Positions 23,090 through 32,104 of a DNA stretch of 43,610 nt are shown here, in pieces. The stretch lies in NCBI GenBank assembly GCA_022843125.1, contig JALHOG010000014.1, positions 43,090 through 86,699 on the forward strand, in the 5' to 3' direction. Made by a program: the position numbers and the translations under genes. Position 1 is the stretch's first letter; each line of letters starts with the position of its first letter. Under the pieces are notes generated by a model. It was given only the letters and a program-made list of their open reading frames with translations. It did no database searches and was not told the DNA's origin. The DNA is from Ilumatobacteraceae bacterium (GTDB lineage Bacteria > Actinomycetota > Acidimicrobiia > Acidimicrobiales > Ilumatobacteraceae).

Positions 23090-23557
23090 ATGGCCTCTCG
23101 CCCGAACGGGATCGCCACATTGCTCGTGGCGGTCGCCGCCCTCGCCGGATGTGCCGCTGCCGACGACGGTGATGCAACAGGTGGCGAGCCGGTTCCCGTA
23201 GCAACTGCAGCCAGCACCGTCGCAACCAGCACCGTCGCCGACGAGCAGCGGTACCCGGACGTGATCGCCGCCGAGGCCGAGCTCGCCGGCGACGGCACCT
23301 GGACCATCTCGGCCACGATCAGCTCGCCGTACGACACACCCGAGCGCTACGCCGACGCGTGGCGCGTGCTCGGACCCGACGGCGCCGAATATGGCATCCG
23401 CGTCCTCACGCACGACCACGCGAACGAGCAGCCGTTCACGCGCAACCAACGCGGCATCGAGATCCCCGCCGACGTCGACGTGGTCACCGTCGAAGGTCGC
23501 GACCTCGCGAACGGCTGGGGCGGCGGCACCTTCGAGCTGCGCCTGCCCGATCGCTGA
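23090..23557 (+). CDS. putative lipoprotein
   Basis: A 155-residue protein with a short signal sequence and a lipobox, LAGC, at residues 18-21, then a Thr/Ala/Val-rich linker and a compact beta-rich domain: WTISATISSPYDTPERYADAWR and HANEQPFTRNQRGIEIPADVD. The last part resembles short extracytoplasmic domains of unknown function in actinobacteria. No enzyme motif is visible. It ends 6 bp from the convergent polymerase gene. Confidence 0.75.
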   Translation: MASRPNGIATLLVAVAALAGCAAADDGDATGGEPVPVATAASTVATSTVADEQRYPDVIAAEAELAGDGTWTISATISSPYDTPERYADAWRVLGPDGAEYGIRVLTHDHANEQPFTRNQRGIEIPADVDVVTVEGRDLANGWGGGTFELRLPDR

Positions 23558-23563
23558 GGCCCG

Positions 23564-24607
23564 CTACTCGGTCGGCTTCTTCGCTCGGCTCGGCTGGACC
23601 CGTGGCGCCTCGTTCGGCATCTTCGGGTACACGGGCGGCCATGGCGCGTCGGGAACGCCGTTGGCGAGATCCTCCGCGAACCGCTCGATCAGGACGGCGA
23701 TCTCCTGCGGCTCGTCGTCCATGTCGGCCCACGGGTCGCCGCGCTCGGCCAACCGCTCGGGCACGGTCAGCATCGTGAGCTCGTCGGGGTCGACCGTCAG
23801 CACGTCGTCCCACTCGATCGGGGTCGACACCTGCGCGCCCACCCGCGGCCGCACGCCCCACGCGCCGAACACGTTCTTGTGCGGCGCGTTCTGGTTGAAG
23901 TCGACGAACACCCTGCCCTCGCGCAGCTCCTTCCACCACTGGTCGGTGATCAGCTCGGGGTGCCGGCGCGCCAGCTCGCGCGCCACCGACACCGACGCCG
24001 CCCGCACCTGGAACGAGTCGTACCCGTCGACGACGCGCACGTAGATGTGCATGCCCTTGCTGCCGGTGGTCTTCACGTACGAGCGGATGCCGAGCTCGGC
24101 GAAGTACAGGCGCACGTGCATCGCCGCCTCACGGATGTCGTCGAACGTCTGCCCCGGAGACGGGTCGAGGTCGATCCGCAGCTCGTCGCTCCACTGCGGC
24201 CGGTCGGCCCGGTACTGCCACACGTGCAACCCGAGCACACCCTGGTTCGCCGCCCACAGCACGTGCGCGAGGTCGGCGATCACCAGCGCCCGCGACGGGG
24301 TGCCGTTGATCGTCTGGACGGTCGTCGTGACCAGCCAATCGGGGGCCGAGTCTGGGATCCGCTTCTGGAAGAAGCTCTTCTCGCGCACCCCGTTCGGGTA
24401 GCGCTCGAGCAGCACCGGCCGGTCGTGGATCCACCGCATCAGCGGCTCGCCGACCGCGACGTAGTAGTTGGCGAGGTCGAGCTTCGTCAGCTCGAGCCGT
24501 TCCGGGCCGACCGTCGGGAACAGCACCTTGCCGGGGTTCGTGATCTCGACGCTGCGCCCGTCGACGACGATCTCGACCGGTTCGCCGAACTCGTCGCGCT
24601 TCCCCAT
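23564..24607 (-). CDS. LigD-type polymerase/primase domain protein
   Basis: A 347-residue LigD-polymerase-family protein. EITNPGKVLFP and LTKLDLANYY form the N-terminal signature; SFFQKRIPDSAPDW binds the 5' phosphate side; the acidic pair is Asp146 and Asp148 in RIDLDPSPG; TTGSKGMHIYV is the nucleotide motif and VFVDFNQNAPHKN supplies the third acidic position. It is the canonical form of the mycobacterial/actinobacterial stand-alone Pol domain (Rv3730c-like), more so than the one at 13907. The ATG follows TACGTT by 6 bases (leaderless). No Ku or ligase gene is nearby. Confidence 0.9.
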   Translation of the reverse strand: MGKRDEFGEPVEIVVDGRSVEITNPGKVLFPTVGPERLELTKLDLANYYVAVGEPLMRWIHDRPVLLERYPNGVREKSFFQKRIPDSAPDWLVTTTVQTINGTPSRALVIADLAHVLWAANQGVLGLHVWQYRADRPQWSDELRIDLDPSPGQTFDDIREAAMHVRLYFAELGIRSYVKTTGSKGMHIYVRVVDGYDSFQVRAASVSVARELARRHPELITDQWWKELREGRVFVDFNQNAPHKNVFGAWGVRPRVGAQVSTPIEWDDVLTVDPDELTMLTVPERLAERGDPWADMDDEPQEIAVLIERFAEDLANGVPDAPWPPVYPKMPNEAPRVQPSRAKKPTE

Positions 24608-24673
24608 GCGGCGAACGTACCCCGTCACGCCGCCGGCTACGGGCTCACCGCCCGAGGGCGTCGTCGGTAGCGC

Positions 24674-25168
24674 TCATCCCGAGCAGCCGAAGCACTCGTT
24701 GAGGTAGTACGTGCGCTGCCCGTCTCTGACAGTCACCGAAGCCACATAGCTGCTGGAGCCCGGTACGTGAGCAACTGCTGCGGTGACGGTGTGCTGATTG
24801 AAACTGTTCTGAACCCGCTGGCGACTCCGACGAACGGGCCCTTCCCATCGGGACGCTTCCACCACGACCCAGCCGGCCGGTCGGTTTGCGCCCCAGAGGG
24901 CGTTGCATGTTCCGCCGAAGTTGACCAGCGACTGGAACTGGACGAAGAAGTCCGACCCGTAGGAACCGGTGAACATCCGTGGACACCACACGTTCGCGGT
25001 GCCGGGGTACGCGAACGGTGGACCGGCGGGCATCGAGGGCACGGCGCTGGTCGGGTTGCGCCAGACCGGTGTGATCGGCCACCCGCTCGCGTGAGCGGTC
25101 GCCGGCGTCGCCGCAGCGCACACGAGTGCGATCACGACGAGCAGGCGGCTCCTACTACGGCTACCCAC
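24674..25168 (-). CDS. secreted protein of unknown function
   Basis: A 164-residue protein with a clear signal peptide (RSRLLVVIALVCAAATPATA) and mature part of about 140 residues with four Cys (VWCPRMF, GGTCNALW, ECFGCSG), likely forming disulfides outside the cell. The central GSDFFVQFQSLVNFGG and WVVVEASRWEGP are not recognised. The GTG start overlaps the end of the upstream lipoprotein gene by 8 bases, so the two are probably made from one transcript. Confidence 0.65.
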   Translation of the reverse strand: MGSRSRSRLLVVIALVCAAATPATAHASGWPITPVWRNPTSAVPSMPAGPPFAYPGTANVWCPRMFTGSYGSDFFVQFQSLVNFGGTCNALWGANRPAGWVVVEASRWEGPVRRSRQRVQNSFNQHTVTAAVAHVPGSSSYVASVTVRDGQRTYYLNECFGCSG

Positions 25169-25679
25169 GGCATCTCCAGATCGCTTCGTCGCCGACTCCG
25201 GTGACGCTGCCGTCAGGACCGCCTTGGCCGCAGCCGATCACTCGGGTGCCGGTTTCGTCGTAGATGAACTGGGTCGCCGTGGGGTCGAGGTAGGCGGCTT
25301 TCGGGAGGTAGCCGATGACACCGTGGTCGTCGCCGATGGCGATCCAGTCGGGGACCAGTTCGAGGATGATCTGGCCCGACTTCGAGTACCAGTACAGCCG
25401 GTAGAGAGGGTCGTCGGGACGGTACGACTCGCCGATGCGGTAGCCGGTCACGGTGACGGGATCGCCGGTCCGCGGTGGTAGCGGCGCGTTCGTGACCGGT
25501 GTGGTGTCGGGCGCCGGCGATGTTGCGGGCGTCGAGGACGATGGCACGGCGGACGATGCCTCGCTGGACGATGCCTCGCTGGACGTTGGCGGTTCTCCAG
25601 GTGGCGGAGGCGTGGTCGCGGTCGCCGACGGTGCGCCGCAGGCTGCGATCACAAGCAAGACAGGCATGAGGCGCTTCAC
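25161..25679 (-). CDS. putative lipoprotein with Ser/Pro/Thr linker
   Basis: A 172-residue protein with a signal sequence and lipobox (IAAC) at residues 11-14, a low-complexity linker to about residue 70 (Ser, Ala, Thr, Pro) that includes a 15-base tandem repeat in the DNA (about 25551-25583), and a beta-rich domain, YRLYWYSKSGQIILELVPDW, with two C-terminal Cys (VIGCGQ, WRCRG). The linker length suggests attachment to and reach through the cell wall. Function unknown. Coupled to the secreted protein downstream. Confidence 0.7.
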   Translation of the reverse strand: MKRLMPVLLVIAACGAPSATATTPPPPGEPPTSSEASSSEASSAVPSSSTPATSPAPDTTPVTNAPLPPRTGDPVTVTGYRIGESYRPDDPLYRLYWYSKSGQIILELVPDWIAIGDDHGVIGYLPKAAYLDPTATQFIYDETGTRVIGCGQGGPDGSVTGVGDEAIWRCRG

Positions 25680-25830
25680 GGCGACTCCGCCCGTTCGACC
25701 GGCGGCCGAATTGGAACACTCATGACACGATCGTGCGCTTGTGCCGTCGTGTGAACAACCGAACTCTGGGTGAACACGACACGGAAGGGCCGGGTCGGGC
25801 CGATGCCGCCGTCACGCTCCGGCCCAGCGG

Positions 25831-26454
25831 CTACGGGCTGACGGCCACTCCGAGCGTGTCGGCGGACAGGAACTTCGGCGAACCCGACTCGTAGAAGACG
25901 TCGACGTCGCTGATCACGAAGCCGGCGTCGGTGACGAGGTCGGCGATCCGGCGGGTCAGGTGGCAGCCGCCGAACAGCCGCTGCTGCAACGGATCGAGGC
26001 GGTGTTGGAGTCGCTGCACCTTCGGGTCACCCTCGGGCGCGAGGCCGTGTTCGACGAAGTGGAACGTACCGCCGGGCTTCAACACGCGCCGCAGCTCGGT
26101 GAGCGCGTGCTCCACGTCGGGGATCGTGCACAGCGTCCAGGTCGACAGCGCGGTGTCGCAGGTGTGGTCGCCGAGCGGGAGGTGCGCGCCGTCGAGCCCG
26201 ACCCGCTCGATCCGCACGGGCGACGCCGCGACCCGGTCGGCGGCCAGCGCCCACGCCGTGTCGGACGGCTCGACCGCCGCCACCGACTCGACCTCGGCCG
26301 GGTAGCACGGCACGTTGATCCCCGAGCCGAACCCGACCTCGACCACGCGCCCGTGCAGCCCGGCGCACACCTGCGCCCGGCGGGGCCCGGTCGACTTCGG
26401 CCCGCACGCCACGTCGATCAGCCGCGGCAGCACCCGCTCGGTGTAGAGCCCCAT
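25831..26454 (-). CDS. class I SAM-dependent methyltransferase
   Basis: A 207-residue methyltransferase: motif I VVEVGFGSGINVPCYP (about 43-58), acidic end of strand 2 in AAVEPSDTAW, DTALSTWTLCTIPDVEHAL (motif IV region) and RRVLKPGGTFHFVEHGLAPEG. The VEHG and the Cys/His of FGGCHLTRRIADLV resemble the METTL7/thiol-methyltransferase-like and phosphatidylethanolamine-type families, which is only a hint. The ATG was chosen because TATGGT stands 7 bases upstream. It lies 24 bp downstream of a lipoprotein gene on the same strand. The 150 bp on its 3' side hold only a 10-bp palindrome (CACGATCGTG). Confidence 0.85.
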   Translation of the reverse strand: MGLYTERVLPRLIDVACGPKSTGPRRAQVCAGLHGRVVEVGFGSGINVPCYPAEVESVAAVEPSDTAWALAADRVAASPVRIERVGLDGAHLPLGDHTCDTALSTWTLCTIPDVEHALTELRRVLKPGGTFHFVEHGLAPEGDPKVQRLQHRLDPLQQRLFGGCHLTRRIADLVTDAGFVISDVDVFYESGSPKFLSADTLGVAVSP

Positions 26455-26478
26455 CGGGCCGACCATACCCGTCACCGG

Positions 26479-27075
26479 TCAGGGCGACAGGGGCACCATC
26501 GGACCCGAGAAGGTGATCGCCACCGGGATCCCGTCGAGCACGTCGCGGGCGGCGCGTTCGACGGCGCGGTCGGCGGTGCCGTCCGGGGTCACGAGCGTGA
26601 CGCTCGCCGCGTCGAGGCCCCATCGCGTTCCGACCCTGGCCGCGATGCCCGCGGCGTCCAGTCGCTCCTGCGCCTCCGCGGCCAACCGTTCGAGATCGTC
26701 CGCGGCGTGACGGGTCTCGACCACGGTGACTCGGTCGCGGAGCTCGAGCGCGACCCGATCCACCACCTCGGTGATGCGAGCCCCATCGGTGCCGTAGATC
26801 GTGATCGCCACGTCGAGGGTGTCGGCGTCGTCGAGTGACGCGCCGGCCCAGACGCCGCTCCCCAGCTCGCCGAGAACCGTGAGGGAGACGTCGCTGAGGT
26901 ACTGGGTGATCGCCATCGGCACGCTGACGGGTGGCACGTCGGCGATCCGGAGCGGGCTGGACGACGTCTCACCGGCGGCGCTCGGCGGCGCAACGTCGGT
27001 CGAGCCGCACGCAGCGACGGTCGCCACCACCGCGACGACGCCGAGGACGGCGTGACCCGACTGTCTCCAGCGCAC
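26479..27075 (-). CDS. putative lipoprotein
   Basis: A 198-residue protein with signal sequence and lipobox (VAAC, residues 20-23). The mature part is acidic with two similar beta-alpha units (DVAITIYGTDGARITEVVDR and TLVTPDGTADRAVERAARDV), possibly a repeated fold. Function unknown. GTG start 8 bases after TACGCT (leaderless). Divergent from the SDR gene. Confidence 0.7.
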   Translation of the reverse strand: MRWRQSGHAVLGVVAVVATVAACGSTDVAPPSAAGETSSSPLRIADVPPVSVPMAITQYLSDVSLTVLGELGSGVWAGASLDDADTLDVAITIYGTDGARITEVVDRVALELRDRVTVVETRHAADDLERLAAEAQERLDAAGIAARVGTRWGLDAASVTLVTPDGTADRAVERAARDVLDGIPVAITFSGPMVPLSP

Positions 27076-27178
27076 GAGCGGCGAGCGTAACGGCCGAGCC
27101 GACCCCTGGGCCCGCGGCGCCGGCGCTCTACTCTGCCGTGGCGCACCCGATGGTCGGGCGGCGAGCTGGGGAGGGACG

Positions 27179-27922
27179 ATGACGATCGATCTGACGGGGA
27201 AGCGCTGCTTCGTGACGGCGGCGGGGCAGGGGATCGGGCGTGCGATCGCCGTCGCCTACCAGGCCGCCGGGGCGAGCGTGCTCGCGTCCGACCGCGACCA
27301 GGCATTGCTCGACGCGCTCCACCACGACACCGGCATCGAGACCGTGCAGCTCGACGTCACCGACCCGATCGCGATCGCCGAGCTCGCCGATCGGCTGGCC
27401 GACGTCGACGTGCTCGCCCACGTGGCCGGTTACGTGCACGACGGGACGGTGCTCGACGTCACCGACGACGTCTACGACTTCAGTTTCGACCTCAACGTCC
27501 GCTCCGCGTTCCGGCTCACCCAGGCCGTCCTGCCCGGCATGCGCGAGCGCAAGCGCGGTTCGATCGTCTACATGGCGTCGGTCGCCGGGTCGATGAAGGG
27601 CGCGCCCCGTCGCTGCGTGTACGGCGCCACCAAGGCGGCGGTGATCGGGTTCGCCAAGTCGGTGGCCGCCGACTTCGTCACCGAGGGCATCCGCGCCAAC
27701 TGCATCTGCCCGGGCACCGTCGAGACGCCGTCGTGGCACCAGCGGGTCGATGCGCAGGGTGGTGACCGCGACCAGGTGGTCGCCAACTTCGTCGCCCGTC
27801 AACCGATGGGACGCCTCGGCCGTCCGGAGGAGATCGCCGACCTCGCGGTGTACCTCGGGAGCGACGCGTCGGCGTTCGTCACCGGTCAGGCGATCGCGAT
27901 CGACGGCGGCTGGTCGAACTGA
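27179..27922 (+). CDS. short-chain dehydrogenase/reductase
   Basis: A 247-residue classical SDR. The NAD-binding motif is TAAGQGIGRA (residues 13-22), Asp in LASDRD suggests NAD rather than NADP, the active site is Ser (MASVAGS) with YGATK (Tyr-x3-Lys), and the motif NCICPGTVETPS is like that of the DHRS6/2-keto-3-deoxy-L-fuconate and hydroxybutyrate dehydrogenase group. A strong GGGGAGGG precedes the ATG. The next gene, 33 bp downstream, is an aldo-keto reductase of the aldose-dehydrogenase group, so a sugar-acid pathway is plausible. Exact substrate not shown. Confidence 0.88.
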   Translation: MTIDLTGKRCFVTAAGQGIGRAIAVAYQAAGASVLASDRDQALLDALHHDTGIETVQLDVTDPIAIAELADRLADVDVLAHVAGYVHDGTVLDVTDDVYDFSFDLNVRSAFRLTQAVLPGMRERKRGSIVYMASVAGSMKGAPRRCVYGATKAAVIGFAKSVAADFVTEGIRANCICPGTVETPSWHQRVDAQGGDRDQVVANFVARQPMGRLGRPEEIADLAVYLGSDASAFVTGQAIAIDGGWSN

Positions 27923-27955
27923 ACCGGCAGGGCTGAACGGAGGACGCGGAGCGAC

Positions 27956-28999
27956 ATGGACCCAGCCGAGCTGCGACCGCTCGCCCACACCGGCCTCGAG
28001 CTGACCGCGCTCGGCCTCGGCACCGCCCCGCTCGGCGAGCTGTTCGAGCGGGTCACCGACGTCGAGTCGACCGCCGTGGTCGACGCCGCGTGGGATGCCG
28101 GCGTGCGCTACGTCGACACGTCGCCGTTCTACGGGCACGGCAAGTCGGAGATCCGGGTCGGGCGCGCCCTCGACAACCGGCCACGATCCGACGTGGTCGT
28201 GTCGACCAAGGTCGGCCGCCTGTTCCGTCGCCCGGCCGACCCCACCACCTACACCACACAGTCCGGATGGCTCGGTGCGCTCCCGCTCGACATCCGGTTC
28301 GACTACTCCTACGACGGCATCATGCGCTCGGTGGAGGACAGCTACCTCCGGCTCGGGATGAACCGGATCGACGTCCTGTTCATCCACGACCTCGACGAGG
28401 CGTTCCACCCCGACCCTGAAGTGCTCGCCGAGCACCGCCGCGACCTGCTCCACACCGGGTGGCGGGCGCTCGAGATGCTCAAGGCGCAGGGCGTGATCGG
28501 CGGGTACGGCGCAGGCCTCAACGATCGTGCGTCGTTCCGCTGGTTCCTCGACCACATGGAGGTCGACGTCTTCCTGCTCGCGTTGCGCTACACCCTGCTC
28601 GACCAGGGCGTGCTCGACGACGAGCTGCCGCGGTGCCAGGAGATCGGGACCGGGCTCGTGGTCGGCGGCGTGTTCAACTCCGGCATCCTCGCCACCGGGC
28701 CGCGCCCGGGCGCGATGTACGACTACAAGCCGGCGCCGCCCGATGTGCTCGACCGCGCCGGCCGGATCGAGCGGGTGTGCGCCGAGTTCGGCGTCCCGCT
28801 CGCAGCAGCCGCGCTGCAGTTCCCGCTCGGGCATCCGCTCGTGGCGAGCGTGATCCCCGGCGCCGTGTCGGCGAGCCAGGTGGAACGCAACGTCGCCGCG
28901 TTCCGCCACCGCGTCCCGCCCGACCTCTGGTCCGCCCTTCGCGACGCGGGACTGCTCCACCCCGACGCCCCCGTCCCCGACGAGGAACTCCTCCCGTAG
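27956..28999 (+). CDS. aldo-keto reductase (aldose 1-dehydrogenase-like)
   Basis: A 347-residue TIM-barrel AKR. LRPLAHTGLELTALGLGTAPLG at the start, VDTSPFYGHGKSE with catalytic Asp and Tyr, VVVSTKVGRLF with Lys, and DVLFIHDLDEAF with His make the tetrad. This sequence type matches D-threo-aldose (L-fucose) 1-dehydrogenases, which oxidise the sugar to its lactone with NAD(P). Paired with the upstream SDR it could form the oxidative route for L-fucose or a similar sugar; the lactonase and dehydratase are not in the window. GGAG stands before the ATG. Confidence 0.85.
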   Translation: MDPAELRPLAHTGLELTALGLGTAPLGELFERVTDVESTAVVDAAWDAGVRYVDTSPFYGHGKSEIRVGRALDNRPRSDVVVSTKVGRLFRRPADPTTYTTQSGWLGALPLDIRFDYSYDGIMRSVEDSYLRLGMNRIDVLFIHDLDEAFHPDPEVLAEHRRDLLHTGWRALEMLKAQGVIGGYGAGLNDRASFRWFLDHMEVDVFLLALRYTLLDQGVLDDELPRCQEIGTGLVVGGVFNSGILATGPRPGAMYDYKPAPPDVLDRAGRIERVCAEFGVPLAAAALQFPLGHPLVASVIPGAVSASQVERNVAAFRHRVPPDLWSALRDAGLLHPDAPVPDEELLP

Positions 29000-29005
29000 G
29001 CGGGC

Positions 29006-30268
29006 TCAGGCGGTCAGCGTCTGCTCCGAGGTCGGTTTCGTGGCGGCCATGCTGCGGCGCCACGGGCCGATCCACATCGCGAGGAACGCGAGCGTCATGG
29101 CCGCGACCACGAGGTTCGTCGGGCGGGCACCGATCAGGTCGACGAGCGGGCCGCCCACCGCGTAGCCGATCGCCATGCCGAGCTGCACGAACACGAGTTG
29201 CATCGCCGACACCCGGCCGCGCTGATCGTCGGCGATCGCCGACACGATCGACGTCTCGCCGAGCACCAGTTCCGGGCCGAGCGCGACACCCCACCCGAAC
29301 CACGAGATCAGCATCAGCCACGGCGAGTCCCACGCCACGGCGATCACGACGAACACCGCGTAGATCGGGATCGCCCGCACGAGGATCGCGGGCAGCGGCA
29401 GCCGGAACTGCCGACCACCTGCCCACACGAGCCCGATCAGCGACCCGATGCCGTACGCGCCGACGGCGAAGCCGTACCACGGGTTGTTCGGCCCGCGCCC
29501 GAGGTCTTCCGCGTACCAGACGATGCCCGCCACCATCACCATTGCGACCGACGCCATCGTCACCGTCCAGTAGACGATCAGGCGTCGTGCGTTCGGGATC
29601 GGGGTGATCGATCGCCACCCGTCGATCACGTGGCGCACGGTGAACACCCGCTCCGACGGGCCCGCCCCGTCACCGGTACTGCGGGTGGGCACGGCGCCCG
29701 GGATGTGGCGGTAGGTGAGGAGGCTGACGAACGCCACCGCGAACCCGAGGCTCGCCCACCCGAGGGTGGCGCGGGCGCCGATCAGGCTGACGGCGACACC
29801 GCCGATCGCGGGTCCGATCAGGATCGAGGCCGACTGTGTGAAGCGGCGCGCGCCGATCACCTGCTGGAGGTCGCCGTCGGCGAGGTTCGGGATGATCGCG
29901 TCGAAGCTCGGGTTGTCGATCAGGCCGAGCGACCGGGCGAACACGCCGAACGCCATGACGGCGAGCAGCGGCGAGACGGCCGCGGTCACCAGGATGATCA
30001 CCACGCGGGCGGCGTAGCTGAGCAGCAGGACCGTGCGGCGGTTGCGCCGGTCGGCGAGACCGCCGCCGATGATCGCGAGCACCAGGCCCACGAGCATCTC
30101 GGCGACGAACACCAGCGACGTGACCGTGGCCGACCCGGTTCGCTCGTACACGTAGAGCGGCAGCGCCACCGTGACGACACCGTCCCCGACGTCGGCGACC
30201 AGCTGGGTCAGCAACAGCCGACGCAACCCCCGCCGTCGCAGCGGCGCCAGCGCAGTCCGAAGGCTCAC
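29006..30268 (-). CDS. MFS transporter
   Basis: A 420-residue integral membrane protein with about 12 hydrophobic segments and the MFS motif GGGLADRRNRRTV after the second; a charged cytoplasmic loop is at about residues 185-225. It resembles the EntS/multidrug-exporter branch. Substrate unknown; a sugar role is not supported apart from its neighbours. It is convergent with the AKR gene, with 6 bp between stops, and divergent from the PfkB kinase with only 56 bp. Confidence 0.88.
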   Translation of the reverse strand: MSLRTALAPLRRRGLRRLLLTQLVADVGDGVVTVALPLYVYERTGSATVTSLVFVAEMLVGLVLAIIGGGLADRRNRRTVLLLSYAARVVIILVTAAVSPLLAVMAFGVFARSLGLIDNPSFDAIIPNLADGDLQQVIGARRFTQSASILIGPAIGGVAVSLIGARATLGWASLGFAVAFVSLLTYRHIPGAVPTRSTGDGAGPSERVFTVRHVIDGWRSITPIPNARRLIVYWTVTMASVAMVMVAGIVWYAEDLGRGPNNPWYGFAVGAYGIGSLIGLVWAGGRQFRLPLPAILVRAIPIYAVFVVIAVAWDSPWLMLISWFGWGVALGPELVLGETSIVSAIADDQRGRVSAMQLVFVQLGMAIGYAVGGPLVDLIGARPTNLVVAAMTLAFLAMWIGPWRRSMAATKPTSEQTLTA

Positions 30269-30324
30269 CCGCCCGACGGTATCCGCACCTCGTGTGTTCG
30301 TCGCGCGCGCGTATCGTCAGCCAG

Positions 30325-31185
30325 ATGTTGGGCGCGGTCGGGGACGTGGTGGACGACGTCGTCGTGCGCGTGCTCGACCCGATCCGGCACGGCACCGACA
30401 CGCCGGCGTCGATCACACGCCGGCGCGGTGGCAGCGCCGCGAACGTGGCCACCGTCGCCGCCCGCCTCACCGGGCGTGCCCGCTTCCTCGGTCAGGTCGG
30501 CGACGACGCCACCGCCGATCTGTTGCTCGGTGAGCTCGACGCAGCGGGGGTCGACACCGCGTTCGTGCGGCGCGCCGGGAGGAGCGGATCGATCGTGGTG
30601 CTCGTCGACGCAGCGGGGGAACGCAGCTTCCTCACCGACCCGGGCGACGCCCGCAGGCTCGACCGGCCCGACCCCGCGTGGCTCGACAGCCTCGACGTGC
30701 TGCACGTGCCGTTCTACTCACTTGTCGACGAGCCGCTCGCGACGACGGCCACGACGTTGATCGGCTGGGCACGCGAGCGCGGCATCGCGGTGTCGATCGA
30801 CGCCTCGTCGGTGTCGGTGCTCGACGCGTTCGGCGTCGACCGGGCACGCAGCCTGATCGACGGCCTCGCACCCGGCGCCGTGTTCGCCAACGCCGACGAG
30901 GCGCGCCTGCTCGGCATCGACAGCGCAGTTGCCGGCGCAACGACGTTCGTGAAGCACGGCGCCGCCCCCGCCGTGGTGCACGCCGGCGGCACGTCGCTGT
31001 CGGTGCCGGCGATCGAGCTGCCGACCGTGTCCGACACCACCGGCGCAGGCGACGCGTTCGCCGCCGGCGTCCTCACCGCGGCGTGGCGAACCGACCCGGA
31101 GTCGGCCTGCGCCGCCGGCCACGCCGCCGCTGCGGATCTGCTGCGTGAACGGTCGGTCAGTCGTTCTGGTGGAGGGCGTCGTTGA
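30325..31185 (+). CDS. PfkB-family carbohydrate kinase
   Basis: A 286-residue ribokinase-fold protein. GGSAANVATVAARL is the substrate-side motif, FLGQVGDDATADLLLGELDAAGVDT follows, and the catalytic anion-hole motif is SDTTGAGDAFAAGVL near residue 245. Likely to phosphorylate a sugar or sugar acid (for example 2-keto-3-deoxygluconate or ribose-like); not decided. The ATG at 30325 stands 7 bases after TATCGT, whereas an upstream in-frame start at 30292 lacks such a signal. The last 29 bp overlap the convergent dapD gene. Confidence 0.85.
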   Translation: MLGAVGDVVDDVVVRVLDPIRHGTDTPASITRRRGGSAANVATVAARLTGRARFLGQVGDDATADLLLGELDAAGVDTAFVRRAGRSGSIVVLVDAAGERSFLTDPGDARRLDRPDPAWLDSLDVLHVPFYSLVDEPLATTATTLIGWARERGIAVSIDASSVSVLDAFGVDRARSLIDGLAPGAVFANADEARLLGIDSAVAGATTFVKHGAAPAVVHAGGTSLSVPAIELPTVSDTTGAGDAFAAGVLTAAWRTDPESACAAGHAAAADLLRERSVSRSGGGRR

Positions 31186-32104
31186 GGGTGCCCCAGCTGC
31201 CGGTGCGCTGCTTCACGAGCACCTTGCCGCTCTGGCTGTCGCGGATGAACATCAGGCCGTCACGGCCCGACAGCTCCTTCGCCTTCACGACCTCACCGTC
31301 GGGCGTGAGCACCGGGGTGCCCGCAGTGACGTAGAGACCGGCCTCGACCACGCAGTCGTCACCGAGGCTGATCCCGATGCCGGCGTTCGCGCCGATCAGG
31401 GTGCGCTCGCCGACCCGGATGGTCTCCTTGCCGCCGCCCGACAGCGTGCCCATGATCGACGAGCCACCGCCGACGTCGCTGCCGTCACCGACGATGACAC
31501 CGGCCGAGATGCGGCCCTCGACCATCGACGTGCCGAGCGTGCCGGCATTGAAGTTGCAGAACCCCTCATGCATCACGACCGTGCCCTCGGCGAGGTGGGC
31601 GCCGAGCCGCACCCGCGACCCGTCGGCGATGCGGACACCCGACGGGATCACGTAGTCGACCATGCGCGGGAACTTGTCGACCCCGTGCACGTGCAGGATC
31701 TGACCCGACTGCCGAACCCGCAGGCGGACGTCGTCGATCTCGCTCGCGGCCACCGGTCCGAGGTTCGTCCACACCACATTCGTGAGCGCCCCGAAGATGC
31801 CGTCCATGTTGATCGAGTGGGGGATCGCCATCCGGTTCGACAGCAGGTGCAGCCGCAGGTACGCGTCGGCGGCCGACTCGGGCTTGGCGTCGACGTCGAT
31901 CGTGAGCCGGATCGGCCGGATCGTGACGTTGCGCACCTCGTCGCGCTGGTCGCGCATACCGAGCTGGGCATCGAGATCGGGATACGCCTGCACCATGTCG
32001 TCGTCGCCGTACTCGCCCCACCCGAGCCAGCGGAACCAGGCGTCGAGCGTCGAGCCGTCGGCAGCGATGGTGGTGAGGCCTGCGCCCCAAGCGGTACGTG
32101 TCAC
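31157..32104 (-). CDS. dapD: tetrahydrodipicolinate N-succinyltransferase
   Basis: A 315-residue left-handed beta-helix acyltransferase of the actinobacterial DapD type: N-terminal domain with IRPIRLTIDVDAKPES, and hexapeptide repeats in VRLGAHLAEGTVVMHEGFCN, VEGRISAGVIVGDGSDVGGG, GTLSGGGKETIRVGERTLIGANAGIGISLGDDC. It transfers succinate from succinyl-CoA onto tetrahydrodipicolinate in lysine and diaminopimelate synthesis. The GTG start overlaps the lysS stop (GTGA), so lysine synthesis and lysine charging are coupled here. The stop overlaps the convergent kinase gene by 29 bp. Confidence 0.93.
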   Translation of the reverse strand: MTRTAWGAGLTTIAADGSTLDAWFRWLGWGEYGDDDMVQAYPDLDAQLGMRDQRDEVRNVTIRPIRLTIDVDAKPESAADAYLRLHLLSNRMAIPHSINMDGIFGALTNVVWTNLGPVAASEIDDVRLRVRQSGQILHVHGVDKFPRMVDYVIPSGVRIADGSRVRLGAHLAEGTVVMHEGFCNFNAGTLGTSMVEGRISAGVIVGDGSDVGGGSSIMGTLSGGGKETIRVGERTLIGANAGIGISLGDDCVVEAGLYVTAGTPVLTPDGEVVKAKELSGRDGLMFIRDSQSGKVLVKQRTGSWGTLNDALHQND

